From Coriobacteriia bacterium (lineage in GTDB: Bacteria > Actinomycetota > Coriobacteriia > Anaerosomatales > JAAXUF01): a DNA stretch of 41,592 bases. The stretch is taken from contig JARLGT010000008.1 in NCBI GenBank assembly GCA_031292615.1, forward strand, positions 1 through 41,592, written 5' to 3'. How positions within the stretch are numbered: the first letter of the stretch is position 1; every line of letters starts with the position of its first letter. The notes below the pieces were generated by a model, which saw only the letters and a list, made by a program, of their open reading frames with translations, made no database searches and was not told the origin of the DNA. Made by a program: the position numbers and the translations under genes. Shown in pieces: positions 23,888 through 32,073 of this stretch.

Positions 23888-24894
23888 CGGGCACCCACCA
23901 GGGTCTGGCCGACCTTGATGATGAGCGCCGTGATCATGACCCAGGCAAGCGACGCCGGGAGCAGCGCCTTCCATCCAAGGGCCAGCAGCTGGTCGACGCG
24001 AACGCGCGGCATCGTTCCGCGAATGGTCATGAGGAAGAAGATCCCGATGTAGGTCTTGATCAGGAAGACGATCGGAGCGATCGGCTGAATCAGATCGCCC
24101 GAGACCCACGGAATCTGCCAGCCACCGAAGAACAGCGTCACCATCAACGCCGAGAAGATGAAGTTGTTGCTGAACTCCGAGAGGAACAGCAGTCCGAACT
24201 TCATGCCCGAGTACTCGGTGGCAAAACCCGCGACGAGCTCCGACTCAGCCTCGGCCAGATCAAACGGCGTCTGGCCACTCTCGATGAGGCCGGCAATGAA
24301 GAACAGGACGAACGCCGGCACGTTGAGCACGAACCAGCGAGGGATGACGTAGAGGATCGTGCCGGACTGGGCCCGCACGATGTCGCCGAGGCTCAGCGAG
24401 CCCGCCATCATTACCACCGGAAGCGCCGCAAGCAGCATGGGCACCTCGTAGGTGACCTGCGAGCCCACGACGCGCATCGCGCCGACGAGCGACCACTTGT
24501 TGTTCGACGCCCACCCAGCGGCCAAGATGCCGAGCGGCGTGAGCGCCATGACGGCAAAGACGAAGAGCAGCCCTAGCGGCAGGTCGGCGATGACCCAGGT
24601 GCGCGAGAACGGCAGCACGATGTAGGCCATCAGCGAGGGCACGAAGACCAGCGCCGGGGCTAGGAAGAACAGCGCACGATCCACGGCCTTGGGCGTCGGG
24701 TCTTCCTTGGTGAGAAGCTTCAGAACGTCGAAGACGGTCTGGAACATGCCCCACGGCCCGTTGTCCATCGGCCCGAGGCGAACGTGCAGACGCGCGAGCA
24801 CCTTGCGAAGCATGTAGATCATGACCACGCCGTTGACGAGCATGAGGCTCAGGGCGGCGAGGAAGCGAAGCGCGGCGGAGGCCCACGGGTTCAT
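23884..24894 (-). CDS. nuoH: Complex I subunit H, cluster I
   Basis: Membrane subunit forming most of the quinone chamber and the link to the pumping arm, 336 residues and about eight helices. Diagnostic loops are present: RLGPMDNGPWGMFQTVFDVLK near the N-terminus, SQVTYEVPMLLAAL and FDLAEAESELVAGFATEYS. The ATG at 24894 overlaps the nuoCD stop as ATGA. Confidence 0.97.
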   Translation of the reverse strand: MNPWASAALRFLAALSLMLVNGVVMIYMLRKVLARLHVRLGPMDNGPWGMFQTVFDVLKLLTKEDPTPKAVDRALFFLAPALVFVPSLMAYIVLPFSRTWVIADLPLGLLFVFAVMALTPLGILAAGWASNNKWSLVGAMRVVGSQVTYEVPMLLAALPVVMMAGSLSLGDIVRAQSGTILYVIPRWFVLNVPAFVLFFIAGLIESGQTPFDLAEAESELVAGFATEYSGMKFGLLFLSEFSNNFIFSALMVTLFFGGWQIPWVSGDLIQPIAPIVFLIKTYIGIFFLMTIRGTMPRVRVDQLLALGWKALLPASLAWVMITALIIKVGQTLVGAR

Positions 24895-26591
24895 CGGTCC
24901 ACCTCGCCCAGGATCAGGTCCATGCTGCCCATGAGCACGACCGCATCGGCGATGAGTGTGTTGTGGAGCATGGCCTCGCCGGCCTGCAGCGCAAAGAGCG
25001 CCGGCGGGCGGTAGCGCATCCGGTACGGTGCGTCCGAGCCGTCCGAGACCAGATGGATACCGAGTTCGCCGCGAGGCGACTCGACAGCCGCGTACGCCTC
25101 GCCTGCGGGCGGGCGAAGCACCTTGGCGACCTTGGCCGTATGCTCGCCTTCGGGCAGGCCGTCGAGGCACTGGCGGATCATGCGAGCCGACTGGCGCATC
25201 TCCTCGAGCCTCACGGCGCAGCGCGAGTAAACGTCGCCGGCCTCGGCCACGGGAATGTCGAAGTCGAGCTCAGAGTAGGCGGCGTAGGGCCTGTCTCGGC
25301 GGATGTCCCACGACACGCCACTTCCGCGCAGGTTGGCGCCGGTCAGCGCAAAGGCAAGCGCCGCCTCTCGGCTGAGCACGCCCACACCCTGCGTCCTGGC
25401 CTGGAAGATCTCGTTGCCCATCAGGAGCTCGGCGTTCTCCTCGATGTGGGTGGCAAAATCGTCGAGGAACTTGCGGATCTTGGCCTCGGCCGTAGGGGTG
25501 ATGTCGCGAAGGACGCCGCCAGGGCGAACGTAGTTAAACATCATGCGAGCGCCGGTCAGGTCCTCGAGGATGTCGAGGAGTACCTCGCGGTCTCTAAATA
25601 CGTAGAGGAAGGCGCCCATCGCTCCGGTATCGAGCCCCATCGGGCCGTACCAGCAGATATGACTCGAGATGCGGTTTAGCTCGCCCAGCAGACTGCGCAG
25701 GTACTGAGCGCGCCTGGGGACTTCGACGTCCATGAGCTTCTCGGTGGCGAGCGCGAACGCCAGCTCGTTGTGGATGCCAGAGACGTAGTCACCGCGGTCC
25801 ATCAGCGTGCCCACCGCCGAGTAACGACGCGACTCGGCAAGCTTCTCGATGCCGCGATGCAGGTAGCCGATCGACGCCTCGCCAGCTCGAATCGTCTCGC
25901 CATCGAGTTCGAGGATGAGTCGCAGGACGCCGTGAGTCGACGGGTGCTGCGGGCCCATGTTGAGCAGCAGGTGGTCGGCGCGGGTCGCGTCTACGCTTAC
26001 GGGAACGCGGCTCAGCCCGGCCGGCAGCGTGGCCGGAATCTCGAAAGCGGGCGGCTCGGCGTCCTCGCCGAGCGGGACGATGTCACCGGTGGTCACGGTC
26101 AGGTACGCCGGATCCAGCAGCTGCGCGGCACGATTGCGGACCTCGGAGGCCTCACGCACGGCCACCGCCTTGCGCAGGTATGGAGCGCAGCCGTCGGTAG
26201 TGAGCAGGCGACGCGGATTCGGGTGGCCTTCCAGCGCCAGACCGAACAGCTCTGCAAGTTCGCGCTCCGGCATCAGGGCCGCCGGGAAGATGTCCCAGAC
26301 GCTGCGCAGCGGTGCGTCGTAGTCGTGAGCGGCCTTGAGCGTGACCTCCTCATCGCGAGCGAAGGACCTCATGCGGTAGACGACGTCGATGCCCTCGCCC
26401 GTATCGATGCCGAACACGTCGACAAGGAAGTCAAACGCGAGGTCAGAGTCGCGTAGAGCCACGACAGCAGCACGCGAGTCGCTCGCGGCGACGCGACAGA
26501 CCGCGCCGACGTTTGCGACGTCTTCGATGGTCGGCTCTATGCCGGAGCGCGAAAGCGCGCTCCTAATGACCGTCGTGTCGGGCTGCTGCAA
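24891..26591 (-). CDS. nuoCD: Fused complex I subunits C and D, cluster I
   Basis: Peripheral-arm fusion of the 30-kDa (NuoC, about 1-190) and 49-kDa (NuoD, about 205-566) subunits, 566 residues. The NuoC signature [22 protein letters not shown] spans 109-130. In NuoD the quinone-site histidine loop is intact ([15 protein letters not shown], 211-225), as is the tyrosine of MDRGDYVSG. The start is TTG at 26591, supported by GGAGGA 7 nt upstream. It overlaps the end of nuoB by 29 nt. NuoCD fusions also occur in E. coli and others. Confidence 0.95.
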   Translation of the reverse strand: MQQPDTTVIRSALSRSGIEPTIEDVANVGAVCRVAASDSRAAVVALRDSDLAFDFLVDVFGIDTGEGIDVVYRMRSFARDEEVTLKAAHDYDAPLRSVWDIFPAALMPERELAELFGLALEGHPNPRRLLTTDGCAPYLRKAVAVREASEVRNRAAQLLDPAYLTVTTGDIVPLGEDAEPPAFEIPATLPAGLSRVPVSVDATRADHLLLNMGPQHPSTHGVLRLILELDGETIRAGEASIGYLHRGIEKLAESRRYSAVGTLMDRGDYVSGIHNELAFALATEKLMDVEVPRRAQYLRSLLGELNRISSHICWYGPMGLDTGAMGAFLYVFRDREVLLDILEDLTGARMMFNYVRPGGVLRDITPTAEAKIRKFLDDFATHIEENAELLMGNEIFQARTQGVGVLSREAALAFALTGANLRGSGVSWDIRRDRPYAAYSELDFDIPVAEAGDVYSRCAVRLEEMRQSARMIRQCLDGLPEGEHTAKVAKVLRPPAGEAYAAVESPRGELGIHLVSDGSDAPYRMRYRPPALFALQAGEAMLHNTLIADAVVLMGSMDLILGEVDR

Positions 26592-27069
26592 GGCGCTCCT
26601 CCGTACGCGCTTTGATCTTGTCCATGAGCGTGATGAAGCCGTACTGGACCGACTCTGGCCGAGGCGGACAGCCGGGGATGTAGACGTCGACCGGGACGAC
26701 CTTGTCCACGCCCATCACGACGTTGGGGTACTCGCGGAAGGGGCCGCCCGTGCAGGCGCACGCGCCCATCGCCACGACCCACTTGGGCTCGGGCATCTCG
26801 TCGTAGAGACGCTTGACGGTGGGAGCCATCTTCCAGTTCACCGTGCCGGCGACGATCATCACGTCGGCCTGGCGCGGGCTAGCGCGAAAGAAGACGCCCA
26901 TGCGGTCGAAGTCGAACTTGGGGCCCGAGGCGTGCATGAGGCCCTCGATAGCGCAGCAGGCGATGCCGAAGGCCATGTACCACAGGCTTTTGCGCCGTGC
27001 GACGTCGAACAGCTGCTCGCTGCGGATGAAGAGCATGGAGTTCTCGCCCGTGAAGCGCTCTAGTGCCAC
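26563..27069 (-). CDS. nuoB: Complex I subunit B, cluster I
   Basis: Carries the terminal [4Fe-4S] cluster N2 that reduces quinone. It has 168 residues from GTG at 27069. The four cluster ligands are visible: adjacent cysteines in [10 protein letters not shown], one in [11 protein letters not shown] and one in PGCPPRPE. The GTG is preferred over ATG 27036 because it has AGGAAGG at a good distance and overlaps nuoA by exactly 10 nt. The same 10-nt overlap is found for the TTG start of nuoB in cluster II. With the ATG the protein would have 157 residues. Confidence 0.93.
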   Translation of the reverse strand: MALERFTGENSMLFIRSEQLFDVARRKSLWYMAFGIACCAIEGLMHASGPKFDFDRMGVFFRASPRQADVMIVAGTVNWKMAPTVKRLYDEMPEPKWVVAMGACACTGGPFREYPNVVMGVDKVVPVDVYIPGCPPRPESVQYGFITLMDKIKARTEERLAAARHDGH

Positions 27070-27422
27070 TTGAGCGCACCTTCCTTCCAGGCGTAGGCCA
27101 ATCCGCAGGCGAGGATCGTCACGAAGATGACCATCTCGCCGAAGACGAACCACCCGGAAGCCGGTTGAGAGAACGTCAGCGCCCACGGATACAGAAAGAC
27201 GGTCTCGATATCGAAGATCACGAAGAGCAGCGCGTAGACGTAGTAGCCCGCGTGGAACTGCACCCAGGGCGGCCCCATCGGCTCGACGCCGCACTCGTAG
27301 GTCTCGGACTTCTCGGCGGAGGGTTTCTTGGGGCTGAGCAGCCACGAAGCGGACAGCGTTGCGACCACGAAAAAGGCGCCGAGGACGATGAACGCTGCGA
27401 TAGTAAGACGCTCGATGGGCAC
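27060..27422 (-). CDS. nuoA: Complex I subunit A, cluster I
   Basis: Three-helix membrane subunit of 120 residues next to the quinone chamber. The YECGVEP loop, whose cysteine reports on the active/deactive state in mitochondrial ND3, and the membrane carboxylates of [14 protein letters not shown] are conserved. GTG start at 27422. It is the first gene of cluster I. Confidence 0.95.
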   Translation of the reverse strand: MPIERLTIAAFIVLGAFFVVATLSASWLLSPKKPSAEKSETYECGVEPMGPPWVQFHAGYYVYALLFVIFDIETVFLYPWALTFSQPASGWFVFGEMVIFVTILACGLAYAWKEGALKWH

Positions 27423-27645
27423 GCTTCCCCGACCCTCCTATCCCGGTGCGCGGCATGCGCGCAACTTGCTTGCAGAACCGTCCCGGAATCGGTGCTCAAA
27501 GCCCGTCCAACGGTTGTCGGACTGTACCATATGGCCACTCACGCGCCGCCACCCGAACGGACGATTCTTTCGGTGAGCGGGTGCTCAGCGGCGGTGGGCG
27601 GTCAGGAATGCATAGAAGCACTCCCAGACGAGTGTATCTCGATAG
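27423..27645 (-). other. Gene-free spacer between the two nuo clusters
   Basis: About 220 bases separate nuo cluster II from nuoA of cluster I. A promoter for cluster I is expected here. The best -10 candidate is TACAGT near 27522-27527 on the minus strand, but I found no matching -35. No convincing gene, tRNA or known riboswitch was seen. Confidence 0.4.
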
Positions 27646-27670
27646 GCGCTAGCGCGCTTCTAGCTAGCGC
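27646..27670 (-). terminator. Hairpin at the end of nuo cluster II
   Basis: An 8-bp perfect stem GCGCTAGC / GCTAGCGC (27646-27653 with 27663-27670) and a 9-nt loop overlap the stop codon of the last cluster II gene. No U-tract follows, so it is a weak intrinsic terminator at best. It may protect the mRNA end or act with Rho. Confidence 0.45.
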
Positions 27671-29139
27671 GCGATGGCCCGAACGATGCTCTCGGCGCTT
27701 GATGAGACCACGCTGATGAGCGTCTGCGGCAGCACGCCGATCAGCACGATCAGCACACACAGCGGGCCCATCGAAAGGCCTTCGCTCCAGCGGATGTCGG
27801 GCATGGTGGCACGCTCGGGGTTCAGTGGACCGAAGGCGACGCGCCGAAGCATCCACAGCAGGTAGCCGACGGTGATGATGACCGCGAACGCGGCGATCAC
27901 CGCGTAGGTCGGGTAGACGCCCAGCGCCCCGACGATGACGAGGAACTCGCCGACGAAGCCGCTCATGCCCGGCAGCCCCAGAGAAGCGAACGAGGCGAAC
28001 ACCAGCAGGCCCGCCAGGATCGGCGTGACCTTGGCCACGCCACCGAACGCCGAGATCTCGCGGGTGTGTGCGCGCTCGTAGAACGCGCCCACGAGGAAGA
28101 ACAGCAGGCCGGCGATCAGGCCGTGCGAGAACATCTGCACCTGCGCACCGATGATTCCCGCCGCCGTACCTGTCGAGATGCCCAGCATGACGTAGCCCAT
28201 GTGCGAGATTGACGAGTACGCCACGAGCTTCTTCAGGTCGGTCTGCATGAGCGCCACCGCCGCGCCGTAGACGATCGAGATCACAGCCAGCACGCCGAGC
28301 AGAGGCAGAAGTGCCTTGAAGCCGAGCGGCAGAAGTGTGGGCCCGAGCCGCAGGAAGCCGTACGAGCCCATCTTGAGCAGCACGCCGGCGAGCAGCACCG
28401 AGACTGCTGTGGGCGCCTGCACGTGCGCGTCGGGCAGCCACGTGTGCAGCGGGAAGATCGGCACCTTTACCGCGAGCCCGATTGCTATGGCGATGAAGAT
28501 CGGGATCTGTACGCTCGCCGGAAGCTTAGCCGCGAGCGCGCCAACTTCGAGCATGTCGAAGGTCTTGGCGCCCGTCGCCATGTACAGGGCGATGATCCCG
28601 CCCAGCATCGAGAGGCTTCCGGCCAGGGTGTAAACGAAGAACTTGACCGCAGCGTAGGCGCGGTTGTCGCCGCCCCAGATGCTGATCAGGAAGTACATCG
28701 GGATGAGCACGACTTCCCAGAAGAGGTAGAACAGCATCAGGTCGAGTGAGACGAACACGCCGATCAGCCCGGCCTCGAGCATCAGCACGAGCGTGAAGTA
28801 CTGCGCGGTACGGTCGCTGATGTTGCGAGACGCGATGACCGCCAGCAAGGAGAGCAGCGCCGTGAGGAAGACCATCGGCAGCGCCAGACCGTCGACACCC
28901 AGGTGGAATGCGGTCCCGAGCTCGGGAATCCACGTCAGCTTCAGCGCGAACTGCATCCCGCCCTTGGCGCGGTCGTAGACCGCCCACAGCCAGCTGGCGG
29001 CTAGCAGGTTCGCTCCGGCCAGCACGAGCGCAAGCGGCCTCGCCAGATGATGCTGGGCACGTGGGAGGAGCGAGATGGCGATGCCGCCCACGAGCGGTAC
29101 CACGATCATCGCTGCGAGAAGGTACTGCAAGCCTCCCAC
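27664..29139 (-). CDS. nuoM: Extra NuoM-type subunit at the end of cluster II
   Basis: A second NuoM-type antiporter subunit for cluster II, 491 residues, placed after nuoN with a 3-nt gap. Its pumping residues are all canonical: Glu142 in TM5 (FYLFWEVVLIPMYFLIS), Lys225 in TM7 (GLAVKVPIFPLHTWLPDAH), Lys256 in TM8 (AGVLLKMGSYG) and the TM12 glutamate (SGFVGEFLV). By eye it resembles NuoM of cluster I more than NuoM in the normal position of cluster II. It could be a fourth antiporter-like subunit, a replacement for the lysine-less NuoM, or a part shared with cluster I. Start GTG at 29139, with no strong ribosome-binding site. Confidence 0.93.
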   Translation of the reverse strand: MGGLQYLLAAMIVVPLVGGIAISLLPRAQHHLARPLALVLAGANLLAASWLWAVYDRAKGGMQFALKLTWIPELGTAFHLGVDGLALPMVFLTALLSLLAVIASRNISDRTAQYFTLVLMLEAGLIGVFVSLDLMLFYLFWEVVLIPMYFLISIWGGDNRAYAAVKFFVYTLAGSLSMLGGIIALYMATGAKTFDMLEVGALAAKLPASVQIPIFIAIAIGLAVKVPIFPLHTWLPDAHVQAPTAVSVLLAGVLLKMGSYGFLRLGPTLLPLGFKALLPLLGVLAVISIVYGAAVALMQTDLKKLVAYSSISHMGYVMLGISTGTAAGIIGAQVQMFSHGLIAGLLFFLVGAFYERAHTREISAFGGVAKVTPILAGLLVFASFASLGLPGMSGFVGEFLVIVGALGVYPTYAVIAAFAVIITVGYLLWMLRRVAFGPLNPERATMPDIRWSEGLSMGPLCVLIVLIGVLPQTLISVVSSSAESIVRAIAR

Positions 29140-29142
29140 CCC

Positions 29143-30603
29143 CTAACGTCCGAAGAGGGCTGCCGCGGCGTGTGTCGCTGCAACCATCGCTGTGTCGGGC
29201 ATGATTCCGAGCGCAAGAACGCCGGCCAGGCAGACGGCGAGCGCGGTCGCTGCATGACGATCGATTCGCAACGGCTCTGCGGGGCCTTCGCCCACGTACA
29301 TGACGAGCACGACCTGCAGGTAGTAGTAGACCGAGATGACGCTGTTGATGACGCCAATGGCGACCACCCAGAACAGCCCGACCTGTGCCGCCGAGACGAA
29401 CACGAAGAACTTCGCCATGAAGCCGGCCATGAGCGGCAGCCCGGCCAGCGACAGCAGCGCCGTCATGAGCGCCAGGGCCAGCAGCGGGTTTCGCTTGGAG
29501 AGCCCCGAGTAACTCTTGATCTGCTCACTGCCCGTCGCGTTTGCGACGATGATCACCACCGCGAACGCCGCGAGGTTGGCGCACGCGTAAGCCATCATGT
29601 AGAAGAGCAGCGACGAGATGCCTTGAGGGCTGAACGCGGCCACACCAACGAGCAGGTAGCCGGCTTGCGCGATGCCCGAGTAGGCCAGCATGCGCTTGAT
29701 GTTGGTCTGCCGAATGGCGCCGAGGTTGCCCAGCGTCATCGACAGAGCGGCCATGACGCCGAAGATCAGGCGCCAGTCCAGCGGCACGCGCTCGGCGGCG
29801 GTGATCACGCGAAGCGCGAGTGCGAAGCCGGCGAACTTCGAGCCAACCGACATGAACGCCGTCACCGGTGTGGGAGCGCCCTCGTAGGCGTCTGGAACCC
29901 AGTAGTGGAACGGCGCGGCCGTGATCTTGAAGGCGAAGCCGGAGAGCAGCAGCACCAGCCCAAGCACGATCACCGGCTCGATGTGCTTCTGGGTAGCCAG
30001 CTTCACGCCAATCTCGGAAAGCGTGCTCGTGCCGAGCGAACCGTAGATCAGGCTCATCCCGTAGAGCAGCACCGCGGTCGAGACGAGCACGAGCAGGAGG
30101 TACTTCAGCGCAGCATCGCCGCTCCTCGGGTCGCGCTTCGCGTAGCCCACCAGCACGATCAGAGGCAAGCTCGTCAGCTGCAGCGACAGGAAGATCGTGA
30201 ACAGCTCGGCGGCCGAGGCCAGAAGCATGCTGCCGAGGATGGTCCACGCGATGAGCGCGTAGAACTCGGCGGTCCATCGCGTGAACTTGGGCACCGCCTC
30301 GACCGACATCAGGATGACGATCACGCCGATGCCGATGAACAGCAGTTGGAAGAAGGCCGAGAGCTGGTCGATCTCGATGATGCCGTTAAACAGTGTCTTG
30401 GTCACGCCGACGATCGGCACGACGGAGACGGCTGCGGCGAGCAGACCAAAGATGGCCAGGTAGGCGGGCCACGTGCCCGTATGTCCGGTGGCCTCGTCGT
30501 GCGCGGGCCAGATCAGGTCGGCGACGAGCAGCCCCACTCCGGTCAGCGCAACGATGATCTCCGGCAGGAGGTAGTAGTAGGTGGAGACCGGTACCTGCAC
30601 CAT
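29143..30603 (-). CDS. nuoN: Complex I subunit N, cluster II (TM5 Glu to Gln)
   Basis: Antiporter-like subunit of 486 residues. The TM7 lysine Lys226 (GFAFKITAAPFHYW), TM8 Lys256 (VGSKFAGF) and the TM12 lysine (GFMAKFFVF) are in place. The TM5 glutamate, which pairs with the TM7 lysine in proton-pumping antiporter-like subunits, is Gln142 (FLSLQLTSLPLIVLVGY, codon CAG). NuoN of cluster I has Glu at the aligned site. Loss of this carboxylate would be expected to weaken or alter proton transfer. The ATG follows the nuoM stop by 3 nt. Confidence 0.94.
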   Translation of the reverse strand: MVQVPVSTYYYLLPEIIVALTGVGLLVADLIWPAHDEATGHTGTWPAYLAIFGLLAAAVSVVPIVGVTKTLFNGIIEIDQLSAFFQLLFIGIGVIVILMSVEAVPKFTRWTAEFYALIAWTILGSMLLASAAELFTIFLSLQLTSLPLIVLVGYAKRDPRSGDAALKYLLLVLVSTAVLLYGMSLIYGSLGTSTLSEIGVKLATQKHIEPVIVLGLVLLLSGFAFKITAAPFHYWVPDAYEGAPTPVTAFMSVGSKFAGFALALRVITAAERVPLDWRLIFGVMAALSMTLGNLGAIRQTNIKRMLAYSGIAQAGYLLVGVAAFSPQGISSLLFYMMAYACANLAAFAVVIIVANATGSEQIKSYSGLSKRNPLLALALMTALLSLAGLPLMAGFMAKFFVFVSAAQVGLFWVVAIGVINSVISVYYYLQVVLVMYVGEGPAEPLRIDRHAATALAVCLAGVLALGIMPDTAMVAATHAAAALFGR

Positions 30604-30606
30604 GGT

Positions 30607-32073
30607 CTACCCACCTACCAGTTTCGCCACGATCGGCGCGACGCCGGAGGTGACGGTCGAGTATAGGGAGGCCGGCAGGATACCGACGATGAGGATCGCC
30701 GCGGCCAGAATCGCCATCGGCAGGAATCGCAGAGGGGGTGCGTCGTGGATGGGCAGGACCACTTCCGACGGCTCGCCGAGCAGAATGCGGCTCAGGAGGC
30801 GCAGTACGTAGGTGGCGGTCGCGACCACACCGACAAACGCGATGGCGGCGATCCACGGCGACTGGGTGACCATGCCCACGTAGACGAGCAGCTCGGAGAC
30901 GAAGCCAGCCGTCGACGGCAGGCCCATGCTCGAGGCGCCTGCAATGACGAAGCATGCGGCAACCAACGGCACCTTGCTCATCAGCCCGGTGATCTTGGCG
31001 ATCTCGCGGGTGTGCGTCTGCTCGTACACGAAGCCGATAAGCGCGAAGAACAGCGCCGTCATCACACCGTGGGCAAACATCTGGAACGCCGCACCAGCTA
31101 AACCGAACCGGTCGCCCAGACCCAAACCTACGAGCACGTAGCCCATGTGGCTGACGCTCGAGTAGCCGATCACATACTTGAGGTCCGTCTGACTCATCGC
31201 ACAAAACGCGCCGTATACGATGTTGATCAGCCCGATGCCGATGAGAAGCATTCGCCAGTCCGACCAGCCTGCAGGAAACATCGTCAGACCGAGGCGGATA
31301 AGCCCGTAGGCGCCGATCTTGAGCAGCACACCTGCGTGCAGCATCGAGACCGCAGTGGGAGCGGCAACGTGGCCATCCGGCGACCAGGTATGCAGCGGCC
31401 ATATCGGGATGAGCGTGCCGAATCCAAGAAGCGCCAGCAGGAACACCCAGCGCTGGAACACTGCGCCGAACTTGTGCTGCGACCAGATGCGCATGTCGAA
31501 CGTGTGCAGGCCAACGGCCCAGTACGTCAGCACCAGCACCACCACGAGCATCGCGCTTCCCGCGAACAGGAAGAGCGTCAGCTTCATCGCCGAGTACTCC
31601 TTGCGCGTGGAGCCCCAGATCGCGATGAGCAGGTACATCGGAAGGACGGCCATCTCGTAGAAGAAGAACAGCAAGAACGCGTCGACCGAGGCGAATACGC
31701 CCATGACGCCCGTGACTAGCAGCAGCAGCAGCGCGAAGTACTCGCGAGGCCGCTCCTTGACGTCCCAGGAGACCAGCGTGCCTGTGAACACGACCAGCGA
31801 CGTGAGCAGCAGCATCGGCGCCGAGATCCCGTCGACACCCACGGTGTACGACACGCCGAGCGACGGGATCCATCGAACTGACTGCACGAGTTGGTAGCCG
31901 CCGGCCACGCGGTCGTACGTGGCGTAGACCCACGCCGAGCCCAGCAAGCTCACCGCCGAGACGACCAGGCCGATGATTCGAGGCACGCGCGGATTGCCGC
32001 CGAAGAGCGCGATCAAAAGCGCTCCGGTGGCCGGGGCGAGCACGATGATGGAGAGGATCGGCACCCCGCTCAT
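30607..32073 (-). CDS. nuoM: Complex I subunit M, cluster II (TM7 Lys to Leu)
   Basis: Antiporter-like subunit of 488 residues in the usual place between nuoL and nuoN. TM5 Glu140 (FFFYEMAVLPMYLLI), TM8 Lys252 (AGVLLKIGAYG) and TM12 Glu394 (GFVSELLVYVG) are present. TM7 reads GFGTLIPIWPLHTWSPDGH: the central lysine is Leu221 (codon CTC). The following loop has SPDGH rather than LPDAH. The protein is clearly diverged from both other NuoM copies in the window. It may be a non-pumping or differently gated member. The ATG overlaps the nuoL stop (ATGA). Confidence 0.94.
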   Translation of the reverse strand: MSGVPILSIIVLAPATGALLIALFGGNPRVPRIIGLVVSAVSLLGSAWVYATYDRVAGGYQLVQSVRWIPSLGVSYTVGVDGISAPMLLLTSLVVFTGTLVSWDVKERPREYFALLLLLVTGVMGVFASVDAFLLFFFYEMAVLPMYLLIAIWGSTRKEYSAMKLTLFLFAGSAMLVVVLVLTYWAVGLHTFDMRIWSQHKFGAVFQRWVFLLALLGFGTLIPIWPLHTWSPDGHVAAPTAVSMLHAGVLLKIGAYGLIRLGLTMFPAGWSDWRMLLIGIGLINIVYGAFCAMSQTDLKYVIGYSSVSHMGYVLVGLGLGDRFGLAGAAFQMFAHGVMTALFFALIGFVYEQTHTREIAKITGLMSKVPLVAACFVIAGASSMGLPSTAGFVSELLVYVGMVTQSPWIAAIAFVGVVATATYVLRLLSRILLGEPSEVVLPIHDAPPLRFLPMAILAAAILIVGILPASLYSTVTSGVAPIVAKLVGG

